DNA of 64,000 bases, taken from Rhodamnia argentea (taxonomy: Eukaryota; Streptophyta; Magnoliopsida; Myrtales; Myrtaceae). Where the stretch lies: positions 2,090,001 to 2,154,000 of the forward strand of contig NC_063158.1 of assembly GCF_020921035.1 (NCBI RefSeq). Direction: 5' to 3'. Below, piece by piece: positions 12,690 through 26,700 of the stretch (within the stretch, counting starts at the first letter, position 1; every line of letters starts with the position of its first letter). The notes under the pieces were generated by a model that was given only the letters and a program-made list of their open reading frames with translations, made no database searches and was not told the DNA's origin. Position numbers and translations under genes: made by a program.

Positions 12690-13260
12690 ATGTTCCGAAA
12701 TGCCTTACCCATGGGGTACAAACTCGAAACTTAATTTGAAAGTCATATTTCGATCCGGATGTTTTCGGGATGCTCCTAATAACCAACGAATGGCAAGTGT
12801 TTTTCCTTGTGTGGAGAGATTTTCAAGTCCATGGCCAAGTCCTTATCACTTCTTGGGTTGGAATTGCTATCTTATTAGGTTTAGCTAGTATAGTCGTTCG
12901 GAATCCACAAACCATTTCGAATGACAGTCAGTATTTTTTCGAATATGTCGTTGAATTCCCAATTAAGAATAAGGTTGTCGAGGACTACCCTAAACCTACA
13001 TGTGGGCGGGACTTTCGGTTACAATATCTAAGTTGGGAAAGCCTTTCTAAAAGCCAATCGATTATTGGATTTCGCCAACCCAACTACCAATACCAGGGGA
13101 TTCCTAGATCCGATATCATATCGCATTAAGATTCCAGTCTTCAATCAAACGGAATAAAAGTAGGAAATTGATTAGCTAGAGTAGCTGCAAAGAAATCTCG
13201 TGACGGAAGGCATCGAAATAGAACCCGAAGTATGACATTCAAGAGTTTAGTTGGTTCTTA
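12690..13260 (+). pseudogene. atpI: Nuclear copy of plastid atpI fragment with unassigned flanks
   Basis: Between about 12815 and 12960 the plus-strand frame reads [20 protein letters not shown], then VRNPQTI, then FFEYVVEF. This is the N-terminal region of plastid ATP synthase subunit a (CF0 subunit IV, AtpI). It then diverges at 12961 where AtpI would continue into its next helix. No start or C-terminal two-thirds is present, so it is a non-functional NUPT or an organelle fragment that moved through the mitochondrion. Sequence on both sides (12690-12815 and 12965-13260) also has an organelle look, but I could not assign it. Confidence 0.7.
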
Positions 13261-14013
13261 ACCACAGCACACCAGGCTAATAAAATATATTTTCGTTATC
13301 AATAATAATTCATGCCTAGATTTTTTCATGGACAATAAAAATATTTTTCGTTCATACATTTATGTAAGCAATACAAGCAATTATGTTTTCAAATCGTGAA
13401 ATTTTCACGAAACAGAATGACCCTAAATACATCTAAGAATCGTGAAATTTTCACCGACAATCCACGCATTTTCTTCATGTGATAAATGGAAAATTTGTAG
13501 GGAAATGATTAACTACGTCTAAGAATTACTGACTAATATATCATCGTTTGAAATTTACTTTTGGACCATAGAAAGTCACTATAAGTATGAAGAGATCACT
13601 AAGATCTTGCATTCGAAATGATGAAACTAACCAATGAGAAAATTGGCATTATCTAATAAAATACAAACTTTCTCTTCTAAATGCAAAATTCCTAACCAAA
13701 AACTCACTTTCATAACAGAAAAATTCGCTACTCAATGAGGAAAACTTAAAACTTCTATCATATGAGATGCAATGATAGCTCTTGGGGCATGGTGGCCCGT
13801 AAATCATGTCAATACCCGAATCTGTGATCGTGCTTTCGAGGCCTACTCTAGTGTTGAGATGCAATCCCAACCCATTGGATTTGTACATTTTAGGGACTGA
13901 TGAGTGGCGATGCAACTTTTGCCTTAAAAACATGAGGGCGGACAATTCGATTTGATCCCAGAGTAATTATCAGAAATCTGTGCAATTGGAATGCTAAAAC
14001 AACTAATTTCGGA
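13261..14013. other. Intergenic DNA, repeat-like, no gene
   Basis: AT-rich sequence with an eroded relative of the 7063-type MITE around 13285-13430 (TCGTGAAATTTTCACGAAAC is self-complementary near 13397). No coding domain was seen. Confidence 0.4.
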
Positions 14014-14425
14014 TTGAGTCTAGACAAATTATATGGCAGCTGGATCCCTCCAATGGGACGAGCTTTAAAGGCGAACTTCGACGCCTCGTACGTAGAAGGA
14101 TCCTCGTCAGGCTCCATCGCCCGTGTCGTCCGAGACTCGACAAGAACTCTAGCGGACGGAGTGGCGAGCTCGGCTCCTCTGATGTCATCGGCTGTTCAAA
14201 GCGAAACCATGGGAAGTGTGGCTAAGTGAAAATTGGGTCGGATCGTCCGGCTTTAGTTCAAGCCCTATTTACTTCAGATCTTATCCCATGGGAAGTCTTC
14301 GTCCTTAACATGGGCCGATTCATTGGGTCTCTCTAGCTCACTGCTCTATTAAAGCTAATAGTGCAGCAGATTGCGTACTAAAGCCCATAGATCTAAGTTG
14401 GGCCTTGGTGAGCTTTAGCATCACT
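14014..14425 (+). pseudogene. RNase H-like (RVT_3) domain remnant of a LINE
   Basis: The frame from 14014 reads WIPPMGRALKANFDASYVEG then ARVVRDS. This is the usual opening of the RVT_3 RNase H-like domain that follows reverse transcriptase in plant non-LTR elements (W-x-P-P-x-G-x-x-K-x-N-x-D). Near 14357-14375 a shifted frame gives NSAADCVLK, matching the domain's terminal N-x-x-A-D-x-L-A-K motif. Stops and frame changes lie between. No reverse transcriptase is adjacent. It is a short broken relic. Confidence 0.6.
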
Positions 14426-14790
14426 CTTATGTAAACTGTCGTACTCCATGAGACCAGGACGTGAGGTTACAGGTTAGAGGTTCACTCTCAAAAATTAGAT
14501 CGTAAATCTCAATATTCATAGAGAATCTCGGTGAACCGGGCGCGGCTCGGTTCGGGAGAAAATTGCTGTGGCTTTTTCTTTGGTCAAAGACTCAAAGCCT
14601 CAAAGGTACAAAGTCTTCAAGCCCGAACCGGTCGGTTTTCTGATAGAATTAATACGACCGGATCGGCCCGATAATTACCGGTGGTCGAAGCTCTCGTCGC
14701 TCGTCGAAAAACGTAGAAAGATGAAGATCGTCGCTCGCTCTTTCGCTTCGATGTAGCTCGCGCGCGCTCTCTCTCTCTCTCTCTAAGACC
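14426..14790 (+). promoter_or_regulatory. Upstream region and likely 5' leader of the WD40 gene
   Basis: This is the only non-repeat DNA upstream of the WD40 start codon. A CT microsatellite at 14767-14784 lies just before the ATG at 14791. Pyrimidine tracts of this kind are common in plant 5' leaders. No convincing TATA box was found. The transcription start is not visible from sequence alone. Confidence 0.35.
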
Positions 14791-17700
14791 ATGAAGTGTC
14801 GATCCGTGGCGTGCATATGGTCGGCGACGCCTCCTTCTCTCCACCGGGTCACCGCCGCGGCCGTACTCAATCAGCCTCCGACGCTCTACACTGGCGGGGC
14901 CGATGGCTCCGTTTTTTGGTGGAACCTTGCCGGCTCCGAAGCCAATCCGGTAAGTCGAATCACTTCTGTTCGCTCAGCTCTCGTTTAATCTATATGCTCT
15001 TAATATGTCCATTCAACGACGCTGTCTCCGAACGAAGTGTGAGAGAAAGTTGTTGGACTTATCTCGAAGTGTGAGAGAAAGTTGTTGGACTTATCTCTTT
15101 GTTAATGTGTGTGAATTCGAAAATGTTGTCGTCCAGGTGTTCTACCTTCTGAGATCTCTGTTCGAACTTTGCTTCTATGTGCTGTAATTATGTTAAATTT
15201 AGGAGTTAGTACTAACTAAATGGCTCACTTTTCGAGAGAGAAAATCTGTTAGTTATGCATCTTCCGACGATTTCATTACGTTGGATTGTGTTTTCCGTGT
15301 AATTTCTGTTGAACCTATGCCGAGACAAGAACTATGTAGAATCAAAGCAAATGATATCTCCATGCGGTTTAATGTGTAGGAGATTAAGCCAGTAGCTATG
15401 TTGTGTGGCCATGCTTCATCAGTAGCTGATCTAGCCATTTGTTATCCTTCCGCGGTGGTCAGAGATGGAAAGACAGAGAGTTCAAGTTGTGGAGCTCTAT
15501 TAAGCGTGTGTAAAGCTGGTGTTATGTGTGTATGGAGCAGGGGCAGTGGACACTGCAGACGCCGGAGACAACTGCCACCTTGGGCGGGGAGTCCATCCCA
15601 TCTATGCACATTGCCATCTAATCAGAGATATGTATGTATCGGTTGTTCGTTTGTCGATGCTAGCCATTGGGTTGAGCATCAGGCTGTTGGATCCACACAG
15701 GAAGTTGAGCTTTCATTGGACTCAGAGTATCATCATAAGAGACCTCCCAAGTGCACTGTAGTAATTGTGGATACTTATACCCTCACCATTGTACAGACAA
15801 TTTTTCATGGAAATTTATCTACTGGGTTACCAAGGTATATGGCTATCTTTTTATCTTCCGAGGATAGGGAAAAGTATTCTGCAGTCCTTGTTAATTCACA
15901 TGGCGGGATGCAACAGGTTCCAATATCAAAAGACTCTCATCCAGATGGGGAGAGTCCGGGTGGCTTGCCCAGAAATGCTTCTGAGCCTAAGATAATTGAT
16001 TGTACGAATGGTTTTATGGAGGATGGGGTAGTATTGTCATGCGCCACCAGAGGAAACATTATTGCTCTTCTGTTATCTAATCGCTGCATCTTCAGGGTAG
16101 TGGACACTGCTGTTACTATTGGAGAGGTTTCTCTGACAGATGATCTTTGTCCTCAGGGCATTACTGGTCACATGCATGGTGCTGCGGGATGCATGTTTCT
16201 GGAAAGTAGTTACCATGAGATTCTGCCTGGGCAATCCCACAGACTGTGCAGAGTCAATTTTATTATTTGGAATGTCGAAGGTTGCGGAACTCTGTATCTT
16301 GTTTCATATTCAGATGGCTTATTTGATTGTAGGCCTCTCTCTTCAATATCTGCTGCTTCTCATCCAGAGCGTTTAAAACTGTCGGTTTGTTTCATTCAAT
16401 TGAAAAATTATCTTCTCCGCATTGAGTCAGTTTGCTTTGGTGTAAAAGAACTTTTCCAATGGAAACCCCACATCACAATTTGGTCATTGTCAATGTATCA
16501 TGATGATTCAAAGCACTTTCAAAAGTGTGAAATTGTTGGGGAAGGTGTTTCTTGTTTCGACTTGCTTTCAGACTCTTCCCCAGTCCATGAAACCAAGGAT
16601 TGCGATGGTTTGGAGCAAGGTGATATAAATAATTCCGAGTATCCCAATAATCTACATGCAGGAGACGATAGCCCTTCACTCAACGATCGTATTGTATCTT
16701 CTTCCATGGTTATTTCTGGTAATTCATGTGCACCCTATGCTGTTGTTTATGGCTATTGCAATGGCGACATTGAAATTGTACGATTTGATTTAGTCCATGC
16801 GCCGGGTTATCATAGTGAAAGTTCTTCTCTCGAAATAAATTCAGCTGTCTGTAGGAGATATTTCACAGGGCACACGAGTGCTGTACTTTGTTTGGCAGCT
16901 CACCAGATGGCAGGCAAAGCAAAAGGATGGAATTTCTGTAAGGTCTTGGTGTCTGGAAGCAAAGACTGCACAGTTCGAATATGGGATCTTGACAATGGCA
17001 ATCTCATCACTGTAATGCACCATCATGTGGCTCCTGTCCGCCAAATTATTCTCCCTCCTAATAAGACTGAGCATCCTTGGTGTGATTGCTTTCTCTCCGT
17101 TGGAGAGGATTCGTGTGTGGCTCTTGCTTCACTCGAAACTCTAAGGGTTGAGAGGATTTTTCCTGGACATCCCTGTTATCCTGATAGAGTTGTTTGGGAT
17201 GGTGTAAGAGGTTATGTTGCATGTCTTTGCCAAAACTATTTAGTAACATCTGATACTAGTGATGTGTTATACATATGGGACATCAAGAGTGGAGCCAGAG
17301 AGCGGATCCTACGAGGAGTAGCTTCTCATTCAATGTTTGATCATTTCTGTAAGGGCATTAACATGAAGTCAGTCTCTGGAACTGTGAGGGATGGAAGTAC
17401 TTCTGTTTCCTCCCTGCTTCTTCCCATTGTCGAGGATATTGGTTTTTCTAAACCTCATATAGAAAACTCAGAAAAGGGATTTTCTTCTGCTGGTGCAATG
17501 GCAACGTCAACTAAGAGAATTGAGTCCTTTACTCATAAAGCCCTCATTAACAAGGAGAGCTCTACTGAATCCTTTCAGGCCAGCTCATCTATTGTCCAAA
17601 GCATCAAGCACTCCATTAAGTGCTCTTGTCCATTCCCTGGGGTAGCAACTCTTTGTTTTGATCTCACTTCACTGATGCTTCTTCCTCAGGGGGACGAGTT

Positions 17701-20700
17701 ATGTGCAAGTCAAATTAGGAAACCCGACTCTCCTTTGAAGAAATACAATGTTGCTGAGTTTGCAGATAATGGAGCTGGTCCAAACACATCAAACAGTCAC
17801 ATGGAGTCCGACTGCATTAGGTCGCTTGAAGAGAGCATTGTACGGTTTGGTTTGTCGGTTTTGCATTCATGGGGGGTAGACAATGGGCTTGATCATTTGC
17901 TAATTACTGACATGAAGTTGATAAGACCTGAGAACTTCATGATTGCACCAGGTTTGCCAGGGGATAAAGGGTCCTTTACAGTGACTTTTCCTGGTACAAG
18001 TGCTGTTCTTGAGGTATTTTGATGAACTGTATTTGCTGCCAAGGACAAGTTTTCTTATTTCCACTTTTATAAGTTTTCTGAGACACTGAGTAAACACATT
18101 TCAGCTATGGAAATTGTCCTCCGAGTTTTGTGCAATGAGGTCATTGACCATGGTATCTCTCGCCCAACGCATGGTTAGCCTGTGCCATTCCTGCTCAGTT
18201 GCTAGCAGGTATTGATTATTAAGCATTCCCACCTAATAGTACATCCTAAGTTTGGCTAGATTTCGATAGCAACATTTTATTTGAATGACTGAAATTCGTG
18301 ATTTTTTTGGGTTTAGGCATCCAAAAATTCAAACTTTTGCCTTCAATTGAAGTTTGCTTGATTTGATTTTACTAGTCCGCTCAATTGATTAACACATCTC
18401 TTTAGAACTTCTTGTCCTTGGAGTGCCCTATGGAGCTTTACTTTAGTATGGTACCTGAGTTTATACAAGTTGTTTTCAACTGATTAGATGAATTTAACGG
18501 TATTTAACTACCTGGTTTGCAAAGCAAAAGATAGCTTCTAGTTATACTGATGAAATTCGTATTGTAAGTTCATATATTACTGATAAAAAGTGGTAGAATT
18601 TTTGAAAGATCCATAGGCTGTCTACAAAGATCGATCTAGACTAGTGTCTATTGTCATAGCTTGTCTACATAGATTGATCTACTGTGATAGTTGATTTTTC
18701 TCAGTTATACAAATCAATAAGGACTTAGGGTGGGTTTGGTTCAGCATTCCCAAGGGACTTTCAGCTCCCAAAGCCCATTGGGAAAATGCTGAAGCATTTG
18801 GTTCAGCTTTAAGCCAGCATTTAACCAAATGCTGGCATCGGGAAAGCTGAAAGCCCAATGCTGGTAGGGACCAGCATTGGGCTTTCAGCATTTGGCCCAA
18901 TGCTAAGAGATTTTTCCTTCCAAAAGTAGCCTCATTAATTCCTTATATTTTCGATTTTGCCCCCCTTTTTACTGTTTATCTTCTTTGCCGGTTCGGCAAT
19001 GGGTAATTTTTTTAATAAAAAATTAAAAAATTGCATTCAAAGCTCCTTTGGAATGTTGTTTTTACCAAACACCATTCAGCCTAAAGCCCATTTTCAAATG
19101 AGATTTTACCAAACATCATTAGTATTTTTCTAAACCCCTTTAGGTTAAAGGCATTTGCATTTCCCCAAAGCTCATTTCAAATGCTGAACCAAACCCACCC
19201 TTCTTGGTTGATGCACCATTATATTTGTAGCATGGTAATACAGTTTCTTGAATGACTCTTTAAAGTTGGGGTGCAGTGAATGCATATACTAGTAGCGAAT
19301 TTTCTTTGTAAATTTTGTTAATCTACTTTTCAAGGATTTCTCACAGTGCATTTCAGTATTTTTCTTGAAGCATTTGGCATCAAACCATCTTATTTCTTGA
19401 ATTGTCCATTCTATTCACTTTCCATCTTAAATGTTTTCCAAAATTGAATGGTCTACCTCTTATTTGATTTGCAGTACCCTGGCGGCATTCTATACTCGGA
19501 ACTTCGCAGAGAAAGTCCCAGAGATTAAGCCACCTTCCCTCCAGGTATAGCAATTTCTGGGATTCCTTAATGCCCTTTTTTTTGCAACTTTTCCAGCAGT
19601 GCGGCATAAATGAACTCCGGACTTGTGTAAGAACATTTAACTGACGCAAGATTGCGTAAACTCAATACATCTTTTGTTATTGTGCTCCCGGCCTCCTACT
19701 AGTTTGGATTTTTTTTTTCCTTTGGGGTTCTGTCCATGGAAGAAGGGAGGGAGTGGGTTTGGTGTGAGGATGAGAATACCCGTAATTACGTGTAAATTCC
19801 TTTTTTTTTTGGTAACATCTAGAAAATCTGTGTTGTGTTTTTTCGACTTGTATCTTGTGCCCTAGAGTTAAGTCTTATTTTTGGATTAGTAAATACAAGA
19901 CGACAAGATGAGTTTACGTTACGGTGGAAGCCCACACAGGCACTCATATAAACAATGTCGTTTGTTTGGTTATATCATCTTGGAGTAGGATCTAAGAGTA
20001 AAGCTAGGCATACTAACGTAGCTCTATAAGCTAGATATATTGAGTAAAGTGTAGATTGCAAATTTTTTAAAAGAACTGTTTCATATTCAGAATGCAGTAA
20101 AATTTGACCACATCACTTAGTACACCCATTTGGTAACCATCTTAGTATATCTTTCGTTATCCAATCTAACTGATAAAAAAACATATAAACTATGTCAATT
20201 TGGGAAAATGATGTTGATAAATCCGGAAAGAAGCTGCTACTTACAACATCATTATTCTTGTTCTTCAAGTGCTTGGCTATCTCTTGCAGTTTAATACACT
20301 TGGTGTCAAATCTCCAGTTAAAGGAATCTAATGTTTTCTGCTTGTATAATGCATTTATCCTCAAGACGGATTGAAGCTGCTCCGTTACTGTTTTGACTGT
20401 TAATATAGAATTAAACTTCCAATGAGTAAGATCATGAAGCTATAAATGCAACCAATTATATACAGAGGAAAACTAGAGGCTTTAAGTGAGGGTGACTTAT
20501 CAATAATTTATGTCTCCTGCCCTGTGTATGGTCTCGCCAAACATTAGTCTTTTAAAAGGCTTCTGGAATTCTCCCCTAAATGCTACATAGCACAAGTGTT
20601 TGTCCATCGTATTGAAATTTTCTCTGTTGTGCAGTTGTTGGTAAGTTTCTGGCAAGATGATAGGGAACATGTAAGGATGGCTGCACGATCTTTGTTCCAT

Positions 20701-23700
20701 TGTGCTGCTTCACGGGCAATACCTCTCCCTTTGTCTAGTCAAGAGGTGACTAATCACATAAAATTTGTGAGTTCTATGGCTGGGAAAAATGAAGATGAAC
20801 ATGAAAATCCAAAGGAAAAGACGGTATCTGACAGAGCAGATATGGAAGAGCAGGAAACACAAGAAATTTTGCAGGCTGAGGAATCCAATATTCTGATATG
20901 GCTAGAATCTTATGAAGTGCAGGATTGGATTTCATGTGTTGGAGGAACAGGGCAAGATGCAATGACATCTCATATTATCGTTGCAGCTGCATTAGCCATT
21001 TGGTACCCCAGTCTTGTAAAACCAAGTCTGGGCACGCTGGTTGTTCATCATCTAGTGAAATTGGTCATGGCTATGAACGAAAAATATAGTTCCACTGCTG
21101 CAGAGCTGTTGGCTGAAGGTATGGCAGACGTATGGAAGGCTTGCATTGGATCTGAAATCCCCCGTTTGATTGGTGATATCTTTTTCCAAATTGAGTGTGT
21201 AAGCGGTACATCTGCAAGTCCAGCCATACCCAGTAAAATTCGAGAGACTTTGATTGAGATTCTTCTTCCAAGTCTTGCAATGGCTGACATTCATGGCTTT
21301 CTTAATGCCATAGAAAGCCAAATCTGGTCTACTGCATCTGATTCACCAGTTCACTTAGTATCCCTTACTACACTAATTAGAGTTGTGCGCGGAGCTCCCA
21401 AGAATCTGGCTCAATTCCTTGATAAGGTTAGTAAAATGGTCCTTTAAGTTTTGTGTCACAGAAGCAATTCTTTAAGAACTCAAAATGGAGTTTGATCGTA
21501 TATGTATGTCGGCAGACTAGTGTCTCATGTCACGCTTTTTTTTCTTATTTCCAATGTTTTTCTTCTATCCTCTGGGGTGTTTGAACTATTACATAGTTAG
21601 CCATTTTATACAGGAATAAAACCTTCCTTGGCTCATTTAGTCTACTGGTTTTATAAGTAATTCCCACTTTTGCAGTTTACTTAAAAACTTCTCTGCTTGT
21701 GCTTATCTAAGTCCAAAAACAGTGGTGCATTTAAATAGTGGTTTGTTTCAGCCACTTTTTGAGTGTGCACTCTCACGATTCTTTTTCCATCTTTCCTCCA
21801 AGTGCCCAGTTGCTTCTTCTATATGCCTTTTCCTTCTGGTCTTTTCAGTGGTATTCCTCTTTTTTGGGTTCGCACCATGCGATTCTTTTATTTGCTTCTC
21901 AGTTAGTATATACTAGTGTATGAACTGTACCTTGTTCTTGTGATTGTGCTGTCCTGGTCTTGATGAAAATATTGTAAAGAGTACTCAATTCATTTATTTG
22001 ACGAAAGAACGACATACTTATACATGCTAGGGTGAACTCACAAGACTCACAAATCCATAAAGACCATTCTACCCTTTTTTACTCTTTAACACTCCCCCTC
22101 AAGCTGGAGCATGGAGATTAAGCATGCCCAGCTTGTTACGTATATACTCAACCCTACTACTCCCTAGGGATTTGGTGAAAATATCAGCCGGTTGTTCGCC
22201 GGTCCTAACGAAACTAGTAGAGATAACTCTAGCTTGAAGCTTCTCACGGACAAGATGACAATCAACTTTAATATGCTTGGTATGCTCATGGAAAACTAGA
22301 TTAGAAGCAATATGGACAGCCGCTTGATTATCGCACCATAACTCCATTGGTGCGGGATCTTTGAATCCAAGTTCAGCTAATAGCCGACGCATCCAGATTA
22401 ACTCACGGGTAGCTTGAGCCATAGCTCTATATTCTAATTCTGCACTTGATCTAGCCACAACACTTTGCTTCTTATTCTTCCAAGATATTAGGTTTCCTCC
22501 AACAAAGGTGCAATAACCCGATGTAGATCTCCTATCTATAGGAGATCCCGCCTAATCGACATCTGAGAAGGCTTCCACCCTTACGTGACCATGATCCCTC
22601 TAAATGAGACCACGACCTGGATCTTTCTTCGGGTATCTCAGAATTCTGATTACGGCATTTCAATGTGAGGTACAGGGGGAAGACATAAACCGACTCACAA
22701 CACTCACTGGAAAGGAAATATCGGGTCGAGTAATAGTTAGATAATTTAGTTTTCCAACAAGCCTCCGATACCTTTCTAGATCATCTAACAGTTCACCATC
22801 ATCCGCCATCAATTTAAGGCCTACTTCCAGTGGTATATCCAGTGGTTTAGCTCCTAGCATACTTGTCTCAATAAACAAATCCAGAACATACTTCCGTTGC
22901 GAGATATGAATACCTTTCTTCGCACGTGCCACTTCGATGCCCAAGAAATATTTAAGTGATCCCAAATCCTTTGTATGAAACTGCTGTTGCAAATACGGTT
23001 TCAACTCTTCAATCCCTGTAGAGTCATCTCCAGTTATGACTATATCATCCACATAAACTATAAGAAATATCCGACCGGTTTCGGAAACCCGGTAAAACAT
23101 TGAATGATCTCCAGTACATCTACATAATCCAAACCGGAGTACCGCCTCAGTAAACTTCCCGAACCAAGCTCTGGGAGACTATTTCAAACCATATAAAAAT
23201 TTTTTTAAGCTACAAACTTGGCTAGACTCCCCCTGAACAACAAACCCAGGTGGTTGCTCTATATATACCTCTACTTGTAAATCGCCATGAAGAAAGGGAT
23301 TCTTAACATCAAACCGAAATAGAGGCCGATTAGCAAAAGTAGCCAAAGATAATAAAAGACGAATAGAGGTCATCTTAGCCACAGGAGAAAAGGTATCACC
23401 ATAGTCAACTCCATAAACTTGCGGATACCCTTTAGCAACCAATCTAGTCTTGAGACGAGCAAGAGAACCATCCGGGTTAACCTTGACGGTGAAGACCCAC
23501 TTACATCCAATGGCTATCTTTCCTGCAGGTAAAGGAACAAGATCCCAAGTCTAGTTTTGATCCAATGCCAATAGTTCCTCTTCCATAGCTATCATCCAGC
23601 CTGGACTAGATAATGCCTCAGAATGAGTTTTAGGAATAGGATGTGTATCAATAGTCATTAGACTAGCTCGACAAGAGGCAGATAAACCAGAATATGAGAT

Positions 23701-26700
23701 GAATCGTGCAATAGGATGTTTCGTGAAACTACGAACTCCTTTGCGATGTGCAATAGGAAGATCAAGATAAAAAAGTAACCGATTTACCTCGGGTTTGGAA
23801 GACGAAGAAGACGAGATAGGCTGCGATACATCTGCAGGGGGCTCCACATGCCGACGAGGACGTCTATTGTAAACATACTGGATAGGTGGAGGAGAGACGG
23901 GAGGTACCAAAGTGGGTGTTGATTCCATAATAGCATATGTCAAGGAATCATCATCCACCGTAGGGGGCTCCACCGGAGTATCGGAATAAATAGTAGACTC
24001 AAAAAAGGAGACATCTGCAATAATGAAGTACTTGTGCAAAGAGGGACAATAGCACCGATATCCTTTTTGAGTACGAGAATACTCTCCAAAAATGCATTTA
24101 AGAGAGTGAGTATCAAGTTTAGAAAGTCCTGGACGATGATCACGCACATAACGGACTCAACCAAATATACGAGGTGGCAAATGCAATAAGGGGTCAGAAG
24201 GAAAAAGAAGAGAGTGGGGAATTGCACCTTGAAGAATAGAGGATGGCATGCGATTGATAAGATAACACGCAGCTTATAACGGCGTCGCCCAAAAGGATTT
24301 ATCTACCTTCATTTTAAACATCAAAGAACGAGTAATTTCTAACAAGTGGCGGTTCTTTCTTTCGGCGACACCATTTTGTTGTGGTGTATCTAAACAAGAG
24401 GATTGATGAAGAATACCCCGTTGGGACATGAATTCAAAGAAAGTCTTAGAAAAGTACTCTTTGGCATTATCACTTCGAAGAATACGGACAGAGGATGAAA
24501 ATTGAGTATGTACCTCGTTAACAAATGCACAAAAAATAGAGAATAACTCGGAGCGACATTTCATTAGATATAGCCAAGTGGCTCTTGAATAGTCATTTGC
24601 AAAAGTAACAGAGTACTTGAAACCCAATTTTGAAGTAGTAGGACATGGACCCCAAACATCCAAATGAACTAAAACAAACGGCCGAGAGGCCTGTTTATTG
24701 ACTCTTGGTCTATAACTAATACGGTGCAATTTCCCAAACGGACATGACTCACACTCGATACGAGAGAAAGTATGAAAACGAGAATCTAACTTCTTCAAAT
24801 TTCCCAAAGAGGGATGACCCAAGCGACAATGAATTTGATGTGGAGAAGCTGCTGAACAAGCAACACTAGTAGTATTGTCAAATACATATAGCCCCCCCAA
24901 CATATGTTCTCTACCAATCGTCTTCTTCATCTTCAAATCCTGAAAAACACATGAATCGGGATAAAAAGTTATAGAACAATTATATTCTTTAGTAAGATGA
25001 CCGATGGACATAAGATTAAACGGAAAATTTGGGAGGTACATGACAGAAGACAAAGATATGGAGGATGTCAAGGGAACTGTGCCTATCCCTTTTACTATGG
25101 ATAGAGAGCCATCGCCTAATGTAACATTGGACACAGACTCATGAAAGGTAGAAAAGATACTTGAAGACCTAGTCATATGATCGGTAGCACTTGAATCAAT
25201 GACCCGGGTGTGAGAGACAGATGAGAGACACACTGTTGCATTACTTGTCCGAGGAAAAGTAGGCGTGGAGGAGGAAACCGGCCGAGAAATCTGGAACCGA
25301 TTGTACCTAGCAAGTTCCTCTTCCGACATTCTGATCGTTGTTCCTCCTTTAGAGGAGCGAGAAGGAATACCGGACTCAACCGCATTAGCTACATTTATTG
25401 CAACCGAATGAGAGGGCCTTCCATGAAGTTTGTAGCAGAAATGCTGAATATATCTAGGCATACCGCAATAATGACATGTCCGTGCAAATCCAGTATTATT
25501 CCCGTTGTCACTAGACGTACCACCGTGTGACCGTGGTTGGCCTCTACCAAACCCACGGCCGCTACTACCACTACTAAAGCCACGACCACTTCGACCACCA
25601 CCACGACCTCGACCGCCACCTCGTTTCCCTTGGACCGCCAAGGAAAAACTATCACCGGTGGAGGGTATATCTTTAGATGAGTCACGTGAAACCCTTAAGA
25701 CTCGAGAAAAAGGTCATTGTTAGTGAAGCCACAGTGTTTCCACCAAGAATTTGCGAACGAACCGCATTGAACTTTGGTCCGAGTGCTCCCAAAAATCCCA
25801 TAATTGCCAATTGTTCTCGTTGCTCCTGCATCATCTTAACATCGGATGTAATTGGCAAAAGATGATTAAGCTCCTCATACATCTGTTTAAAATCAGCAAA
25901 GAATTGAGTGAGAGGCCAACCCTTTCTGTCGGCTCTAAAGAAATCCCGAGAAACTTCATAGATCCTTGATAGATTATTTTCTCCAGAGTAAAGGACATTC
26001 AAATAATCCCACAAATCCTTAACCGTAGTGACATGTGTAACCAAGGCAGCCACATGAGATTCCATAGAATTAAACATTTGTCCAAGAATCCTGGCATCTA
26101 TGGTATCCCATTTAGTATCAGCAGCAGTTCGTTCACCTGTCGGATGGTGATATTGCTCTCTTCCAGTCAATATTACCATCTCAAATCTCTTCCATTGCTG
26201 GAAGTTAGTGACCCCGTCTAATTTCTTCTCTGTCAAACGACTAGAGGATGTAGATATGATTTCAGCCATAATCGGATACTTCTACTAAACTAGGAATAAA
26301 ACTCCACAAATTATCACTACACCACCGATCACTAACTAAACCCACACTAGTTGAATCAAACCATATGCCTCAAAATGACCTACGCAGCTTTGATAAAATC
26401 AGCGTACCAGCCACCACACACAACACCACCCCGCCTTTCTCAATCGATCCACATATCACCACACGCAATCAGCTAATCACCATTCACAATAGTACTATGC
26501 CCTCTTCACGCATATCAGTAACCACGTCAAATTCCAGAATACCCATCCACTTCACAATCATCTGTACAAAAGCATTTAGAGAGGTGCAAAGCGTTTACAA
26601 AGCACTTACATCAGCTGTTATGCCTTCGTTTGCACCTCAAGCAGCAGATCAGAAGAGTACTGGTTATGCGACCACCCAAAAGATAATCGTACCTCAACTA

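Noticed and set aside
16140..17249. Additional frames inside WD40 exon 2 on both strands
   Set aside because: They are shadows of the 878-codon exon, which has WD40 motifs and correct splice borders.
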